From: Phycisphaerae bacterium
Lineage (GTDB): Bacteria > Planctomycetota > Phycisphaerae > UBA1845 > PWPN01
Length of the DNA stretch: 64,000 bases
Direction: 5' to 3'
NCBI GenBank assembly: GCA_035384605.1
Contig: DAOOIV010000016.1
Location: 1 to 64,000 of the forward strand
Position 1 is the stretch's first letter. The number at the start of each line of letters is the position of its first letter. Made by a program: the position numbers and the translations under genes. This document shows positions 8,226-16,868 of this stretch, piece after piece. The notes under the pieces are model-generated. The model searched no databases and was not told the origin of the DNA. It saw only the letters and a program-made list of their open reading frames with translations.

Positions 8226-9597
8226 CTCGATGGCGGAGGTCCTCGAGAGGGTGAAACGCTCCCTTGGACCCGACGCGGTGATCCTCCACACCCGGACCCT
8301 CCGCCGCGGCGGCTTCCTGGGCCTGGGGGCCCGAACGATCATCGAAATCACGGCCAGTCGTGATGCGTCCGCCTTGAATCCGGCCGATCGGCGTGCTATG
8401 TTCGCACGTCGCATGGAGCACAATAGAGGGCAGCGGAGCACCCGGCTCAATGCCGCATCTCCGGCAATCCGGATGCCTCAGGCGGAAGAAACCCCTGTGA
8501 AGCCGTCAGGCGACGCCGATTCCACTGTATCGACTCAGCTCGCCGCCTTCAGCTCTTCCCTTCGCGGCGAGATGGGCGAACTGCGCGAGATGGTTCGCCA
8601 ACTTCTCGATCGCTCTGCCGATCCATCACCCGCCCCAACCCACGATTGGCCTCAGGAACTGCGCGATTACTACACCGGTCTGCTTCAGAACGACGTCGCC
8701 GAGGAGATCGCTCGTGAGGTGATCGCCGAGGCCCGGGTCCGATTGGCCGAGTCCGGCGGTCGATCGGTGACGGCTGGCGAAGCCCCTCAGGACGCCCAGA
8801 ACCGCGATCGGCTCAAGACGCTGATCCCCCAGGTCATGGTCGAGACCATCGAGCGAATGATTCCCCCGTGTGAACCGCTCCAGTGGGATGACTCGCGAAG
8901 AACCCGCTTTGTCGCCCTCGTCGGTCCCACCGGAGTCGGCAAGACGACGACCATCGCCAAGCTGGCCGCCCATTTCAAGCTTCGTGAGGGCAAACGCGTC
9001 GGCCTGATCACTATCGATACCTATCGAATCGCCGCTGTTGAGCAGATTCGGGCCTACGCCGATATCCTCAACATTCCCCTGGAAGTCGTCATGACCCCCG
9101 AGGGAATGATCGACGCCATCGCCAATCTGACCGACTGCGATCTGGTCCTGATCGATACCTCGGGTCGAAGCCAGCGGGACGTTCAACGCCTCGATGACCT
9201 GAAGGAATTCCTCGACCTCGCTCGCCGGGTTGCCCGCCTCGGCCGCATGCCGGCGGAATCGACCGATGAGTCCTCGCTCGAGGTCCATCTCGTCCTCTCC
9301 TGTACCGCGCATCCGTCCCAGTTGATCGAGGTGGCGGAGAAGTTCTCTTCCCTCGGTATCGATCGCGTCGTGTTCACCAAGCTCGACGAGGCGCTGGGGC
9401 TCGGCGTGATTCTCAATGTCATTCGCCGGCTCAATCTGAAATTGTCGTATCTGACAACCGGTCAGGATGTGCCGGACGATATCGAGGTCGGTCAGCGTCG
9501 TCGAATAGCAGAATTGATTCTGGGCAGGCGCAGTCCCTCGCCCGGATCGGCCGACGCCGCGTCGGCGCCCGGGCCGGTGATCGATCACGTCGCGTGA
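8200..9597 (+). CDS. flhF: SRP-type GTPase FlhF, flagellar placement
   Basis: FlhF is a membrane-recruited GTPase that sets the site of flagellum assembly together with FlhG. The amino terminus (MQTFQGNSMAEVLERVKRSLGPDAVILHTR) is the conserved B domain, followed by a variable linker. The NG domain has the P-loop GPTGVGKTTTIAKLAA at about residues 240-255, DTYRIAAVEQIRAYADIL, the DTSGRSQRD G3 region and TKLDEALGLG as G4. Length (465 residues) is ordinary. Either ATG at 8200 or 8206 could be used; both lie inside the flhA end. The stop overlaps the start of flhG by four bases. Confidence 0.96.
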   Translation: MEMQTFQGNSMAEVLERVKRSLGPDAVILHTRTLRRGGFLGLGARTIIEITASRDASALNPADRRAMFARRMEHNRGQRSTRLNAASPAIRMPQAEETPVKPSGDADSTVSTQLAAFSSSLRGEMGELREMVRQLLDRSADPSPAPTHDWPQELRDYYTGLLQNDVAEEIAREVIAEARVRLAESGGRSVTAGEAPQDAQNRDRLKTLIPQVMVETIERMIPPCEPLQWDDSRRTRFVALVGPTGVGKTTTIAKLAAHFKLREGKRVGLITIDTYRIAAVEQIRAYADILNIPLEVVMTPEGMIDAIANLTDCDLVLIDTSGRSQRDVQRLDDLKEFLDLARRVARLGRMPAESTDESSLEVHLVLSCTAHPSQLIEVAEKFSSLGIDRVVFTKLDEALGLGVILNVIRRLNLKLSYLTTGQDVPDDIEVGQRRRIAELILGRRSPSPGSADAASAPGPVIDHVA

Positions 9598-10544
9598 GCG
9601 ATCTCTTTTCGGCGGGAGAAGGTGGCCGGGAGGGCCGCATGTTCGGTCGTGAGCACCAGACCAGGAGGGTTGATCAGGCCCATCAGCTCCGACAACTGAT
9701 GACCTCTGCTCACGCTGCCCCAACGCCCAAGCAGGGTCACATCATCGCCGTGACCAGCGGTAAGGGAGGCGTCGGCAAAACGCTTCTGGCGGCAAACCTG
9801 TCCATCGCCTTGGCCGCTCGCGGACATCGTGTTGCGCTTTTTGACATGGATATGGGCTTGGCCAACGCCGACATCGTTTTGGGCATTGAGGCTGCCTGGA
9901 CCTGGCGAGACCTCCTGGCTGGCCGTCGGTCGCTCGATGAGGTCATCGTCCAGGGACCCGGTGGAATCGCCCTTGTCCCAGGAGCGTCCGGCGTCTCACA
10001 AATGGCCAATCTCTCTGAATTTGAACGACATCAACTGATCGCTGCCGCCGAACGGGCCGCCCAGATTCATGACTTGGTCGTCTTTGACTGCGGCGCTGGC
10101 ATTTCGCACAACGTCGTTTCTGTCGCTTCCTTCGCTGATACCATACTCGTAGTTACTACCCCGGAACCCACCTCGGTCACTGACGCCTATGCGATGATCA
10201 AAGCGCTTACTCAGGAACAAAGCCGCGGCCGACAGGCCATGTCCGCCTCAGTCGGCGTGATCGTCAATCTCGCCGAGAGTCGCCGCGAAGCCCGTGATAC
10301 CTACGAACGTCTGGCCGGCGTGGCGGCCCGGTTCCTCCACCTGCCGGTCAACGATTACGGCTATGTCCTCCGCGACGAGCACGTGCCCGCCGCCGTGCGG
10401 CAACGATATCCTGTGGTTCTGCAATACCCGCGCTGTTCGGCCAGCAGTTGCCTGATGGTCTCCGCCGGACGGCTGTCGCGGGAACTGGGCAAGGGTGAAG
10501 AGCAGCAGAGCCTGTTTTATCGGGTCATGAATATGTTCTTATAG
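9594..10544 (+). CDS. flhG: MinD-like ATPase FlhG (YlxH), flagellar number control
   Basis: This is a ParA/MinD family ATPase of 316 residues with the deviant Walker A SGKGGVGKT at about residues 54-62, the DMDMGLANADIVLGI switch region and VVFDCGAGIS as the Walker B region. The VVTTPEPTSVTDAYAMIKAL motif is typical of FlhG/YlxH. It partners with FlhF and limits flagellar number. The GTG start at 9594 overlaps the flhF stop (GTGA), indicating translational coupling. The amino terminus carries RRVDQAHQLRQLM, comparable to the DQA-L(R/Q)-L activator helix that stimulates FlhF in other bacteria. Confidence 0.95.
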   Translation: MSDLFSAGEGGREGRMFGREHQTRRVDQAHQLRQLMTSAHAAPTPKQGHIIAVTSGKGGVGKTLLAANLSIALAARGHRVALFDMDMGLANADIVLGIEAAWTWRDLLAGRRSLDEVIVQGPGGIALVPGASGVSQMANLSEFERHQLIAAAERAAQIHDLVVFDCGAGISHNVVSVASFADTILVVTTPEPTSVTDAYAMIKALTQEQSRGRQAMSASVGVIVNLAESRREARDTYERLAGVAARFLHLPVNDYGYVLRDEHVPAAVRQRYPVVLQYPRCSASSCLMVSAGRLSRELGKGEEQQSLFYRVMNMFL

Positions 10545-10560
10545 GCTCGTGGATCGTAGA

Positions 10561-10585
10561 CGTTATCTCGTCGATAACGCCGTTT
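10561..10585 (+). terminator. Perfect 7-bp hairpin after flhG, possible weak terminator
   Basis: The inverted repeat CGTTATC / GATAACG (10561-10567 and 10573-10579) has a five-base loop and is followed by CCGTTTTC. The stem is modest in GC and the T run is short, so it may attenuate rather than stop transcription between flhG and the next gene. Confidence 0.4.
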
Positions 10586-10746
10586 TCTGCTAAACCACCC
10601 GAGAGGGTTTGCCGTTACTTTCTCTCATAACCTTCGGGCCGGAGATCCGCATGGTTTGCCGGTGTCTTTCCGGACCGCAAGGCTCGTATGTTGCGGCCCG
10701 CATGAAGGCGGTTCGCTTGAGACTTCGGCAACAAGGATGTTGCGAC

Positions 10747-11064
10747 ATGGTGAGGCTTTGCGGAGCTGCGTTCGGCTTATTCGCGTTCAGCATCACGATT
10801 CTGCTCGGGCTGCTCGCGGGTAACCCGGCTGATGTCATTCTGACCCGGGCCTTGCAGGCCATGCTGGCCTTCTGCCTGCTCGGAATAGGTGCTGGATGGG
10901 TCGCTTGCCGGTTGTTGGACGAACACGCGCTCCGCAAGCATCGCGAGTTGTTCCCCGCCGAAGGCTTGGCGGAGCAGAACGCCGGAAAGGCTCCGGCCGG
11001 CTCCCAAGACAAGGCGAAGCCGCCGTCCGCAGGGGGCAGGCAGGAAGTCGCCCAGCCCCGCTGA
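10747..11064 (+). CDS. Small two-helix membrane protein between flhG and fliA
   Basis: About 105 residues. Two hydrophobic helices, GAAFGLFAFSITILLGLLAG and ALQAMLAFCLLGIGAGWVA, are followed by a charged cytoplasmic-looking tail (DEHALRKHRELFPAE) rich in Ala, Gly, Lys and Pro. I do not recognise a named family. The ATG at 10747 is preceded by AAGGA nine bases upstream; the longer open reading back to 10609 starts in sequence that looks non-coding. Its position between flhG and fliA suggests a flagellar or envelope role, but this is context only. Confidence 0.7.
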   Translation: MVRLCGAAFGLFAFSITILLGLLAGNPADVILTRALQAMLAFCLLGIGAGWVACRLLDEHALRKHRELFPAEGLAEQNAGKAPAGSQDKAKPPSAGGRQEVAQPR

Positions 11065-11107
11065 TGCCTGACGGTCGGCTATTAAGGACCGTTCTGGGAG
11101 GTAGCGG

Positions 11108-11884
11108 ATGGTTGAAGCGGATGTGGATGTCCAGCAACTCTGGAAGGAATACAAGAGGACGGGAGAAAGGACGCTTCGAAATGCTCTCATGGAATTCTAC
11201 CTGCCGCTCGTCAGGTACACCGCCGAACGTATCTCTGCCAAGCTCCCCAACGAAGTCGACGTCGAGGATCTCGTCTCCGCCGGTACCTTCGGCTTGATCG
11301 ATGCTATTGAGGCCTTTGATCTCAGCCGCGGAGTCAAATTCGAAACCTACTGCTCGCCCCGCATCCGCGGCGCCATCCTTGATGAACTCCGGACCATGGA
11401 TTGGGTGCCTCGCTTGGTCAGAAGCCGGGCACATAAGCTCGAAACCGCCACCAAGGTCTTGCGGGCCGAGCTCGGACGCTTGCCCTCCAACGATGAGATC
11501 GCCGACCGGCTGGGAATGGACCGATCCGAGTTCGAGAAGCTCCTCGGCGATGCCAACGCCGTCTTGCTGATTTCCCTGTCACGCAGCTATGTCGATCAGG
11601 ACTCCGATCACGAACTTCAGGAAATCGATGTCCTCGCGGACCGCCGCACCTGCGATCCCGTGGAGGGGTTTTCCGAACGAGATCTCCGCGACGTGGTCAT
11701 GAGAACCCTCACCGAAATCGAACGGCTCATCCTCATTCTCTACTACTATGAGGAAATGACCATGAAGGAAATCGGAGCCACCCTGGACCTGTCGGAAAGC
11801 CGTGTCAGCCAGATGCACTCCAGCATCTTGGCCCGCCTCCGCGGCCACCTTCGCAGCCGCGGCTTGCTGGAAAGCGGCGTCTGA
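11108..11884 (+). CDS. fliA: RNA polymerase sigma-28 family factor FliA/WhiG
   Basis: The 258-residue protein is a sigma-70 family factor of the FliA/WhiG type. Region 2 reads VDVEDLVSAGTFGLIDAIEAFDLSRGVKFETYCSPRIRGAILDELRTMDWVPR, where the IRGAILDELR-DWVPR sequence is diagnostic for sigma-28. Region 3 contains RLPSNDEIADRLGM. Region 4 ends with the helix-turn-helix MTMKEIGATLDLSESRVSQMHSSILARLR. It should direct late flagellar and chemotaxis genes. No anti-sigma FlgM is visible nearby. Length and order are normal. Confidence 0.96.
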   Translation: MVEADVDVQQLWKEYKRTGERTLRNALMEFYLPLVRYTAERISAKLPNEVDVEDLVSAGTFGLIDAIEAFDLSRGVKFETYCSPRIRGAILDELRTMDWVPRLVRSRAHKLETATKVLRAELGRLPSNDEIADRLGMDRSEFEKLLGDANAVLLISLSRSYVDQDSDHELQEIDVLADRRTCDPVEGFSERDLRDVVMRTLTEIERLILILYYYEEMTMKEIGATLDLSESRVSQMHSSILARLRGHLRSRGLLESGV

Positions 11885-12027
11885 CCTTTCGCCTGATCCT
11901 CAAAAAGGCCTTTTCGGACGGCCGGCAAGCACACCGTGGCGCAATCCTGTCTTGTTTCTGGACACGCCGGACCTTCGCTCACCAGGCGCATCCTCTGGCT
12001 GTCAAGAAGCTTGCGGCCAGAGTCCGA

Positions 12028-12033
12028 TATAAT
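12028..12033 (+). promoter_or_regulatory. Candidate -10 box (TATAAT) for the small acidic gene
   Basis: A perfect TATAAT lies 50 bases before the GTG start at 12084. No TTGACA-like hexamer is visible 16-18 bases upstream. Its presence suggests that the small gene can be transcribed independently of fliA. Confidence 0.45.
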
Positions 12034-12083
12034 AATTGCCGGTTCCGTCTGCCCGGGGCCGCGGCCGGCGGAGGACAACAACC

Positions 12084-12392
12084 GTGTCCGCTATGCCTCC
12101 CAACATCGTCGGTTCCGTGTTGCAGAGCCACATCGCTCAGCATCAGGTCTCCACGGTCCGGGAGGCGGACGAAAGCCAGCGCGACAGCGCCGGCCGCCGA
12201 CAAGCCTCCGTGGTCGACGAGAGGGATACCACTGTCGGGACCACCGATACCGATACCCAGATCCACGCGGACGCCGAGGGCACCGGTAGTCAGGGTAGGG
12301 CCTTCAGTTCGCCGGAGGAACAAGAACAGAACGCGGACCAGTCACATTCCCCCCAAGGGGACGAAGGTCGTAATATTGATCTGCAGGCTTGA
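12084..12392 (+). CDS. Small acidic, probably disordered protein downstream of fliA
   Basis: About 102 residues, almost no hydrophobic core, very rich in Asp, Glu, Gln, Ser and Thr. It begins PPNIVGSVLQSHIAQHQVSTVREAD and later has DTTVGTTDTDTQIHADAEGTGSQGR, a polar acidic block. I have an impression of similar short planctomycete proteins beside flagellar genes but cannot confirm it here. The GTG at 12084 is preferred because GGAGGA sits eight bases upstream; the ATG at 12093 would be 17 bases away. The gene has its own TATAAT box. No function is assigned; a chaperone-like partner, export substrate or anti-sigma role are only guesses. Confidence 0.65.
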   Translation: MSAMPPNIVGSVLQSHIAQHQVSTVREADESQRDSAGRRQASVVDERDTTVGTTDTDTQIHADAEGTGSQGRAFSSPEEQEQNADQSHSPQGDEGRNIDLQA

Positions 12393-12541
12393 AGAACCGA
12401 TGCTCTTCAGCTCGCCTGCCGGGGTGGTGCTGCCAACGGCGGCCGCCTCGATCACGGAAGTTGCAGCAAGAACCATGAATCGCAGACGCCTTTGATCCGA
12501 GACGGAACGCCGGCGTCGCAAGGCTGAGAGCACGGACGCGT

Positions 12542-13351
12542 ATGGCCCACAGCGGACGCATTCTGCCCCCCGAAACCGCCGGCGGTCGCACCCCGTCATG
12601 CAGCCCCCTATCTGATCAACCGGCTCGTGCGCCCCATTGGCCGATCCTCGCAGCCCTGTCAGTACTCATAACGGGTCTGTCTTTGTCCGGTTGCACGCCG
12701 ATTGATGCTTCCGGCTGTCTTCCTCAGCTCCCCAACCCGATCATCAACGTCCGCGAGGCGCCGCGCGTCCCCCCGCCACCTCCTCCCACATCACTCAAGA
12801 GAATCAGCGATCGGACCATCGTCGTGGACGCCGGCCATGGAGGTAAGGATCCCGGTGCCCTTCCCAAGTTCCGCGGCCAACTGAGAGAGAAAGATATCAA
12901 TCTGGATATCGCTACCAGAATCGGCAACGACCTCAGCTCTCGGGGGGCCCGGGTGGTGATGACCCGCACCAGTGATGTGTTCCTTGAACTCGACGATCGG
13001 TCAAGGCTGGCCGACCGACACCGCGCCGATCTGTTTTTGTCGATCCACGCCGACTCGTCAGCCAAGAAATGGATCTCCGGAACGGGCATCCACATTCACC
13101 CCCGCGCTAACTACGAAACCATGCGAATGGCCCAATGCATCGCGGCGGCCTTTCGCCGGAACGACATATCCTGCCGTGGAATCGTGCGAAACAACTTCCA
13201 CGTACTCCGCGAACACAACAGCCCCGGCATCCTCATCGAATGTGGGTATATGACCAATGCCGCCGATGCTCAACGGCTTAACGACCCCGCTTACCGTTCC
13301 AGGCTCGCCTCCGCCATCGCCGAGGGCATCGCCGACTACTTCTCCCGCTGA
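12542..13351 (+). CDS. N-acetylmuramoyl-L-alanine amidase, lipoprotein
   Basis: This is an Amidase_3 zinc enzyme that cleaves the bond between muramic acid and the stem peptide. It has 269 residues with a lipobox LSLSGC (Cys51), a proline-rich linker (residues 74-84) and then the catalytic domain. VVDAGHGGKDPG supplies His99, LREKDINLDI supplies Glu116, LFLSIHADS supplies His169, and the ILIECGYMTN stretch supplies the catalytic Glu. The sequence before the lipobox is long for a signal peptide (about 30 extra residues), but no later in-frame start was found. It ends 3 bp from the convergent gene on the other strand. A cell-wall role alongside flagellar assembly is plausible. Confidence 0.92.
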   Translation: MAHSGRILPPETAGGRTPSCSPLSDQPARAPHWPILAALSVLITGLSLSGCTPIDASGCLPQLPNPIINVREAPRVPPPPPPTSLKRISDRTIVVDAGHGGKDPGALPKFRGQLREKDINLDIATRIGNDLSSRGARVVMTRTSDVFLELDDRSRLADRHRADLFLSIHADSSAKKWISGTGIHIHPRANYETMRMAQCIAAAFRRNDISCRGIVRNNFHVLREHNSPGILIECGYMTNAADAQRLNDPAYRSRLASAIAEGIADYFSR

Positions 13352-13354
13352 CCT

Positions 13355-15325
13355 CTATGGTTTGCCGCAGATCGCCCTCGCCACCGGGTCGACAAATTTC
13401 GGATCGACTTGCTTGCGCACGACGTCGGTCGCCGGCTGCACGATTCCGGCCTGCAGCTCCCCGTCGCCCATCCGACCTTTCAGGTCGGTCAGCGCCTTGG
13501 CAACAGGATCGTAATAGGGCTTGTGGGCGATCATCCCAACATTGTGGTAACCGGTCCGCTCCAACCATCGCCCAACCGACAGCAGATACGCGGACAACTT
13601 CCTGCTCAACGCGGCGTTCTCGATGTCACCTGCCGCCGAACGGGCGAATTCCAGCCCTCCTGCGTGTATATCGAGCATGAATGCCAGGTCTTCCAGAATG
13701 CGACGCTGCCACTCGCCAATGACCAAAGCCAGCGGGCCTCGGGCCGTTTCATCGGTGGCCAGCATCCGGATCCGCTCTGCCAATTGCCGCGAATCCTCCA
13801 CGTCTTCGCGCGTCAATGACATCCATCCCTCGGCCACCGCGCTGGCATCCCGGCAAACCAGGCCGCGGGCCAGTCGCGGAATCGCCCCGTCAACCGGATC
13901 GGCCGGATCCTCGCCCCACAAAACCATCGAGTAGGCAACAATATTCGGCATCTGCACCAGCGGCGTCTGGGCATTGCCTTGGGCGGCCTGTAGACCATGA
14001 TCGATCGGCCAGCGAGCCTCCCGCTTGATCAGCTCGATCCGCAAGTCGGTCAGCGGCCCGCAGGGTTCGTTCTCAATCAGCCCATATGGAAAGTGAATCG
14101 CCTTGTCTTTCAGCTTGTACTTCTCGCAGGCGGCAATGTGCTCGGGCCAGAAAACGGTCATCATCCACGGCGGCCGGACACGCTCGACCATCCCGCCGAC
14201 AGCCTGGTCGATATTCTGCTCCCGCGTGCCCGTGCCCCAACCCATCCACGTCCAGTAGATCAACGGCTGCTCGCTGGGTCGTTTCCCGTATTTGTCGATC
14301 AGCTCACGATGACCCGCCAGAATATCCACAAACGCCGAGGCCGGACTGCCCTTCCACCCGCCGGGGTCAGAGTCAATGACGCAGTAGCCGTCCGCGTTGG
14401 GCACCGTGCGGTACAGGTCGCTCCGATGATCGAGTATTTTCTTCAGGTTGTCAGGCTCTCCCGGATCGAGCAACTTCTCGAAATCGAAGTACTCGCGGTT
14501 CTCAATCGGCACGCCGCGCGAGTCCTCGGTGATATTGTTCGGGCAACTCACGACAAAACCCTTCATCCCTCGCTGCTCGTGCAGGTAGTCGATGATCTCG
14601 GCGTATTTCCTCAGGTACGCCTCGTCTTCCTTCGACAGAGGGTGCGGCAGAAGTTCCATCATCGGCCACATCTGCATGCAGTTGAACCCCAGGTGGGCCA
14701 GCAGGTCGATGTACCGCTTCCAGTCCTGCAGCGACCACGTCCGCAGCGAGTACGGGTTGTTGTACGCCCAGTGCAGGTGGGCATACATGCTTCGGATGCG
14801 GATGTGCGGCCGGCCCTCCACGGTCAGTGGAACGTCGATGCCGACGTCACCCGGACTCCCCTTTAAGCGGCGAATCAGTGCGAAAACGCCGAACTTCAGC
14901 CCGCCCGGATCATGGTCCGACCCGATCGAAACCAGTGGGACCACGCCCGAGCCGGACGTGTCCCTCCTTTCTGCGTGGATGACGAAGGCCTCGCCGAGAT
15001 CCGCGTGTTTCTGGAAGAGCGAGCCTTTGATCAACTCTGTGGCCGTCCCGACTCCAATCGCGATGACCGGCCGGTCGGCAACGATCTCCGTGCCCGACCG
15101 GACCTGGACGACCTCCGGCCTGGCGCCGGTGAACATCTGGATCACCGCACCGAGGTCCTCCGCCGCACGCCGCACGTACGCCGGCTGGCCTTCCACCAGT
15201 TGAATGGTGCATCCTTTCAGCGACAGGGTGCCGGTCTGTCCGCTCGCCCGCGCCGCCGGCAGGGCGCAAACCAGCAGGGCCGCTAAGGCCCACAGGCAAA
15301 CCCCGTTTCCCGTTGCCCAGTTCAT
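13355..15325 (-). CDS. Secreted alpha-glucuronidase-like glycoside hydrolase
   Basis: The protein has 656 residues with a signal peptide (ALAALLVCALPAARASG). The amino-terminal part (YVRRAAEDLGAVIQMFTGARPEVV, then VIAIGVGTATELI) resembles the GH67/GH20-type N-terminal domain. A TIM-barrel-like part follows with MYAHLHWAYNNPYSLRTWSLQDWKRYIDLLAHLGFNCMQMW. Catalytic residues are not obvious. LIYWTWMGWGTGT, MTVFWPEH and VLWGEDPADP lie where substrate contacts would be expected. The ATG at 15325 is chosen for its strong CAAGGAGGA ribosome site and signal peptide; the longer frame to 15565 enters repeat-rich sequence. It may act on plant-type uronosyl sugars; the exact family is uncertain. Confidence 0.7.
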   Translation of the reverse strand: MNWATGNGVCLWALAALLVCALPAARASGQTGTLSLKGCTIQLVEGQPAYVRRAAEDLGAVIQMFTGARPEVVQVRSGTEIVADRPVIAIGVGTATELIKGSLFQKHADLGEAFVIHAERRDTSGSGVVPLVSIGSDHDPGGLKFGVFALIRRLKGSPGDVGIDVPLTVEGRPHIRIRSMYAHLHWAYNNPYSLRTWSLQDWKRYIDLLAHLGFNCMQMWPMMELLPHPLSKEDEAYLRKYAEIIDYLHEQRGMKGFVVSCPNNITEDSRGVPIENREYFDFEKLLDPGEPDNLKKILDHRSDLYRTVPNADGYCVIDSDPGGWKGSPASAFVDILAGHRELIDKYGKRPSEQPLIYWTWMGWGTGTREQNIDQAVGGMVERVRPPWMMTVFWPEHIAACEKYKLKDKAIHFPYGLIENEPCGPLTDLRIELIKREARWPIDHGLQAAQGNAQTPLVQMPNIVAYSMVLWGEDPADPVDGAIPRLARGLVCRDASAVAEGWMSLTREDVEDSRQLAERIRMLATDETARGPLALVIGEWQRRILEDLAFMLDIHAGGLEFARSAAGDIENAALSRKLSAYLLSVGRWLERTGYHNVGMIAHKPYYDPVAKALTDLKGRMGDGELQAGIVQPATDVVRKQVDPKFVDPVARAICGKP

Positions 15326-16021
15326 GTCTGTCCTCCTTGGAAAGCAGGAGTTCTCCCACATGTGGCCGCAATGTTCAAGCACGCCGCCGACCGAGCCGGG
15401 CGATACAGTACCGCCCAGGCCGCCGTGGCGACCGATTCTACGAACCAACCAACGGACCAATAGATCAACAGACCAGCACCCCGCTCCGTTCGCGCCCGCC
15501 TTTCCGGAACACCTCTTGTGGTACCACCGCGCCAGAGCACATGGCGACACCGCGCTCTTTGACAAGTGAAACCATCCGAAGGAGGCGATCGGCCTTCAAC
15601 CGGATGCAGAGTGACTCTGCACTACCCCGTCCGGCTGACTGCAGATCGCTGATCCCTTCTCCGCGCCAAACCAACCCAAACTTGGGTTGTCTGGTGAAAC
15701 GGCGAACTCGTGTCCTCGCGCCCCGCAATCGCACTCGCCAGACTTCTCCTGCTCGGCCTTGTCGGGCTGACGAACGCTGAAGATTCCTTTGCGCCAAACA
15801 GACCCAAAGCTGGGTAGCCTAGGAAAAATGGAAAAAGAACTGGAAAAGCATCTAGGTATCTGCGAATAAAGGCTTTACAGCAAAAACCACCCCAGCGAAC
15901 GTCAGCGTGTGGTTCCTCGTACCTCAGGCGGCGCCGAAATCTCAAATCCTCGAATCCGGAATCCCAAACCTCAGATCTCAAGTCCTCAACTCTCACATCT
16001 CAAACTCTCAAATCTGAAATC
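15326..16021. other. Gene-free 0.7-kb stretch holding several short-word arrays
   Basis: No convincing gene is seen. The stretch contains a TTGGTC-type array, scattered CTGA/GATC words near 15640, two small inverted repeats (AACCCAA..TTGGGTT near 15672 and ACCCA..TGGGT near 15803), and a TCAAATC-type array that runs to the end of the Sir2 gene. Open frames through it translate to repeat-derived text. Confidence 0.6.
15443..15479. repeat. Degenerate TTGGTC/TATTGG word array
   Basis: Read on the minus strand the segment is GGTCTGTTGATCTATTGGTC and continues with GTTGGTTGG, that is, repeated TTGGTC-like words with drift. It lies upstream of the glucuronidase-like gene. Similar arrays are known to me from planctomycete intergenic DNA. 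Confidence 0.5.
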
Positions 16022-16035
16022 TCAGATCCCACATC
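15937..16035. repeat. Degenerate TC(A/T)AAATC word array abutting the Sir2 stop codon
   Basis: About a dozen near-repeats of a 7-8 base word occur in tandem: CTCAAATC, CTCGAATC, CTCAGATC, CTCAAGTC, CTCACATC, CTCAAACTC, CTCAAATC, CTGAAATC, CTCAGATC. They are not exact copies and have no fixed spacing. The stop codon of the Sir2 gene lies inside the array. Confidence 0.7.
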
Positions 16036-16852
16036 CCCCCGGCTCGCCAAACGCCGCCCGAACCAGCCCAGGCAAAACCCTCGCGGCCGGGCCCGTGAGC
16101 GGGAAATCCGCCTCCCCAGGAGCCAGACCCACATCGATAGTGGACGCCCCGGCCGAGCGCGCGATGCCGGGAAGCATCGCCGCCGGCATCACCATCGCCG
16201 ACGTCCCGACCGTGATCATGCAATCGCATCGCTCGGCCGCCTCCTGAGCCAGGCTCCAGGCAGGCTCCGCCATCGCCTCGCCAAACAAGACAATCTTCGG
16301 CCGGTGAATCGAGACCCCGCTCGGGCCAAGCATCGAGTGGATGGCCCTCAGCGCCTTGGGCAGCGCCAAAGTTGCCTCCCTTGCCTCGCGGAGTTTCCGG
16401 ACAATTCCCTGGATTTCCGTCCGCGACAGCAGCCGCACAAATCGGCCGCCGAGCGTCACGATCTCGAAAATCGAGCCGTGCACCTCGTGCACAGTGGTGC
16501 TGCCCGCCTCCTGGTGCAGGCCATCGACGTTCTGAGTGACCACTATGACCCGAACATGTTTCTCCAGCTCGGCGACGGCCAGGTGGGCCGGGTTAGGTGC
16601 CGCCACGGCGATCGGTTCCAGCACAGCGATCAGAAAATCGGTAAACAAGCGCGGATCGGCAACCGCCGTCTTGACCAAACCGTCCCAAGTGGCGAACCGC
16701 TCCGGCGAAAACCGCTCCCACAGCCCGTCGCTGTCACGAAAGGTCGGAATCCCGCTCTCCGCCGAAATCCCCGCCCCCGTGAAGACCACAACGTTCTTCG
16801 CGGCCCGAAGACACTCGGCCGCGGAGGATAGGTTGCCTGCATCATCGCTCAT
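16022..16852 (-). CDS. Sir2-family NAD-dependent protein lacking the zinc cysteines
   Basis: Sirtuins remove acyl groups from lysines, or transfer ADP-ribose, using NAD. This 276-residue protein has FTGAGISAESGIPTFRDSDGLW near the amino terminus, VIVVTQNVDGLHQEAGS with the TQNVD NAD site, the catalytic His in VHEVHGSIFE, and a late VGTSAMVMPAAML. After HGSIF the family normally has two CxxC zinc pairs; here the region (EIVTLGGRFVRLLSRTEIQ) has no cysteine. PKIVLFGEAM replaces the usual P.VV.FGE. The ATG at 16852 is chosen over upstream starts because it fits the family start and the short leader. Confidence 0.85.
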   Translation of the reverse strand: MSDDAGNLSSAAECLRAAKNVVVFTGAGISAESGIPTFRDSDGLWERFSPERFATWDGLVKTAVADPRLFTDFLIAVLEPIAVAAPNPAHLAVAELEKHVRVIVVTQNVDGLHQEAGSTTVHEVHGSIFEIVTLGGRFVRLLSRTEIQGIVRKLREAREATLALPKALRAIHSMLGPSGVSIHRPKIVLFGEAMAEPAWSLAQEAAERCDCMITVGTSAMVMPAAMLPGIARSAGASTIDVGLAPGEADFPLTGPAARVLPGLVRAAFGEPGGCGI

Positions 16853-16868
16853 AGGTTCTCTGGAGAAA

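Noticed and set aside
15326..15565. Extension of the glucuronidase-like protein to 15565
   Set aside because: It has no signal peptide and runs through a word array; the ATG at 15325 has an ideal ribosome site.
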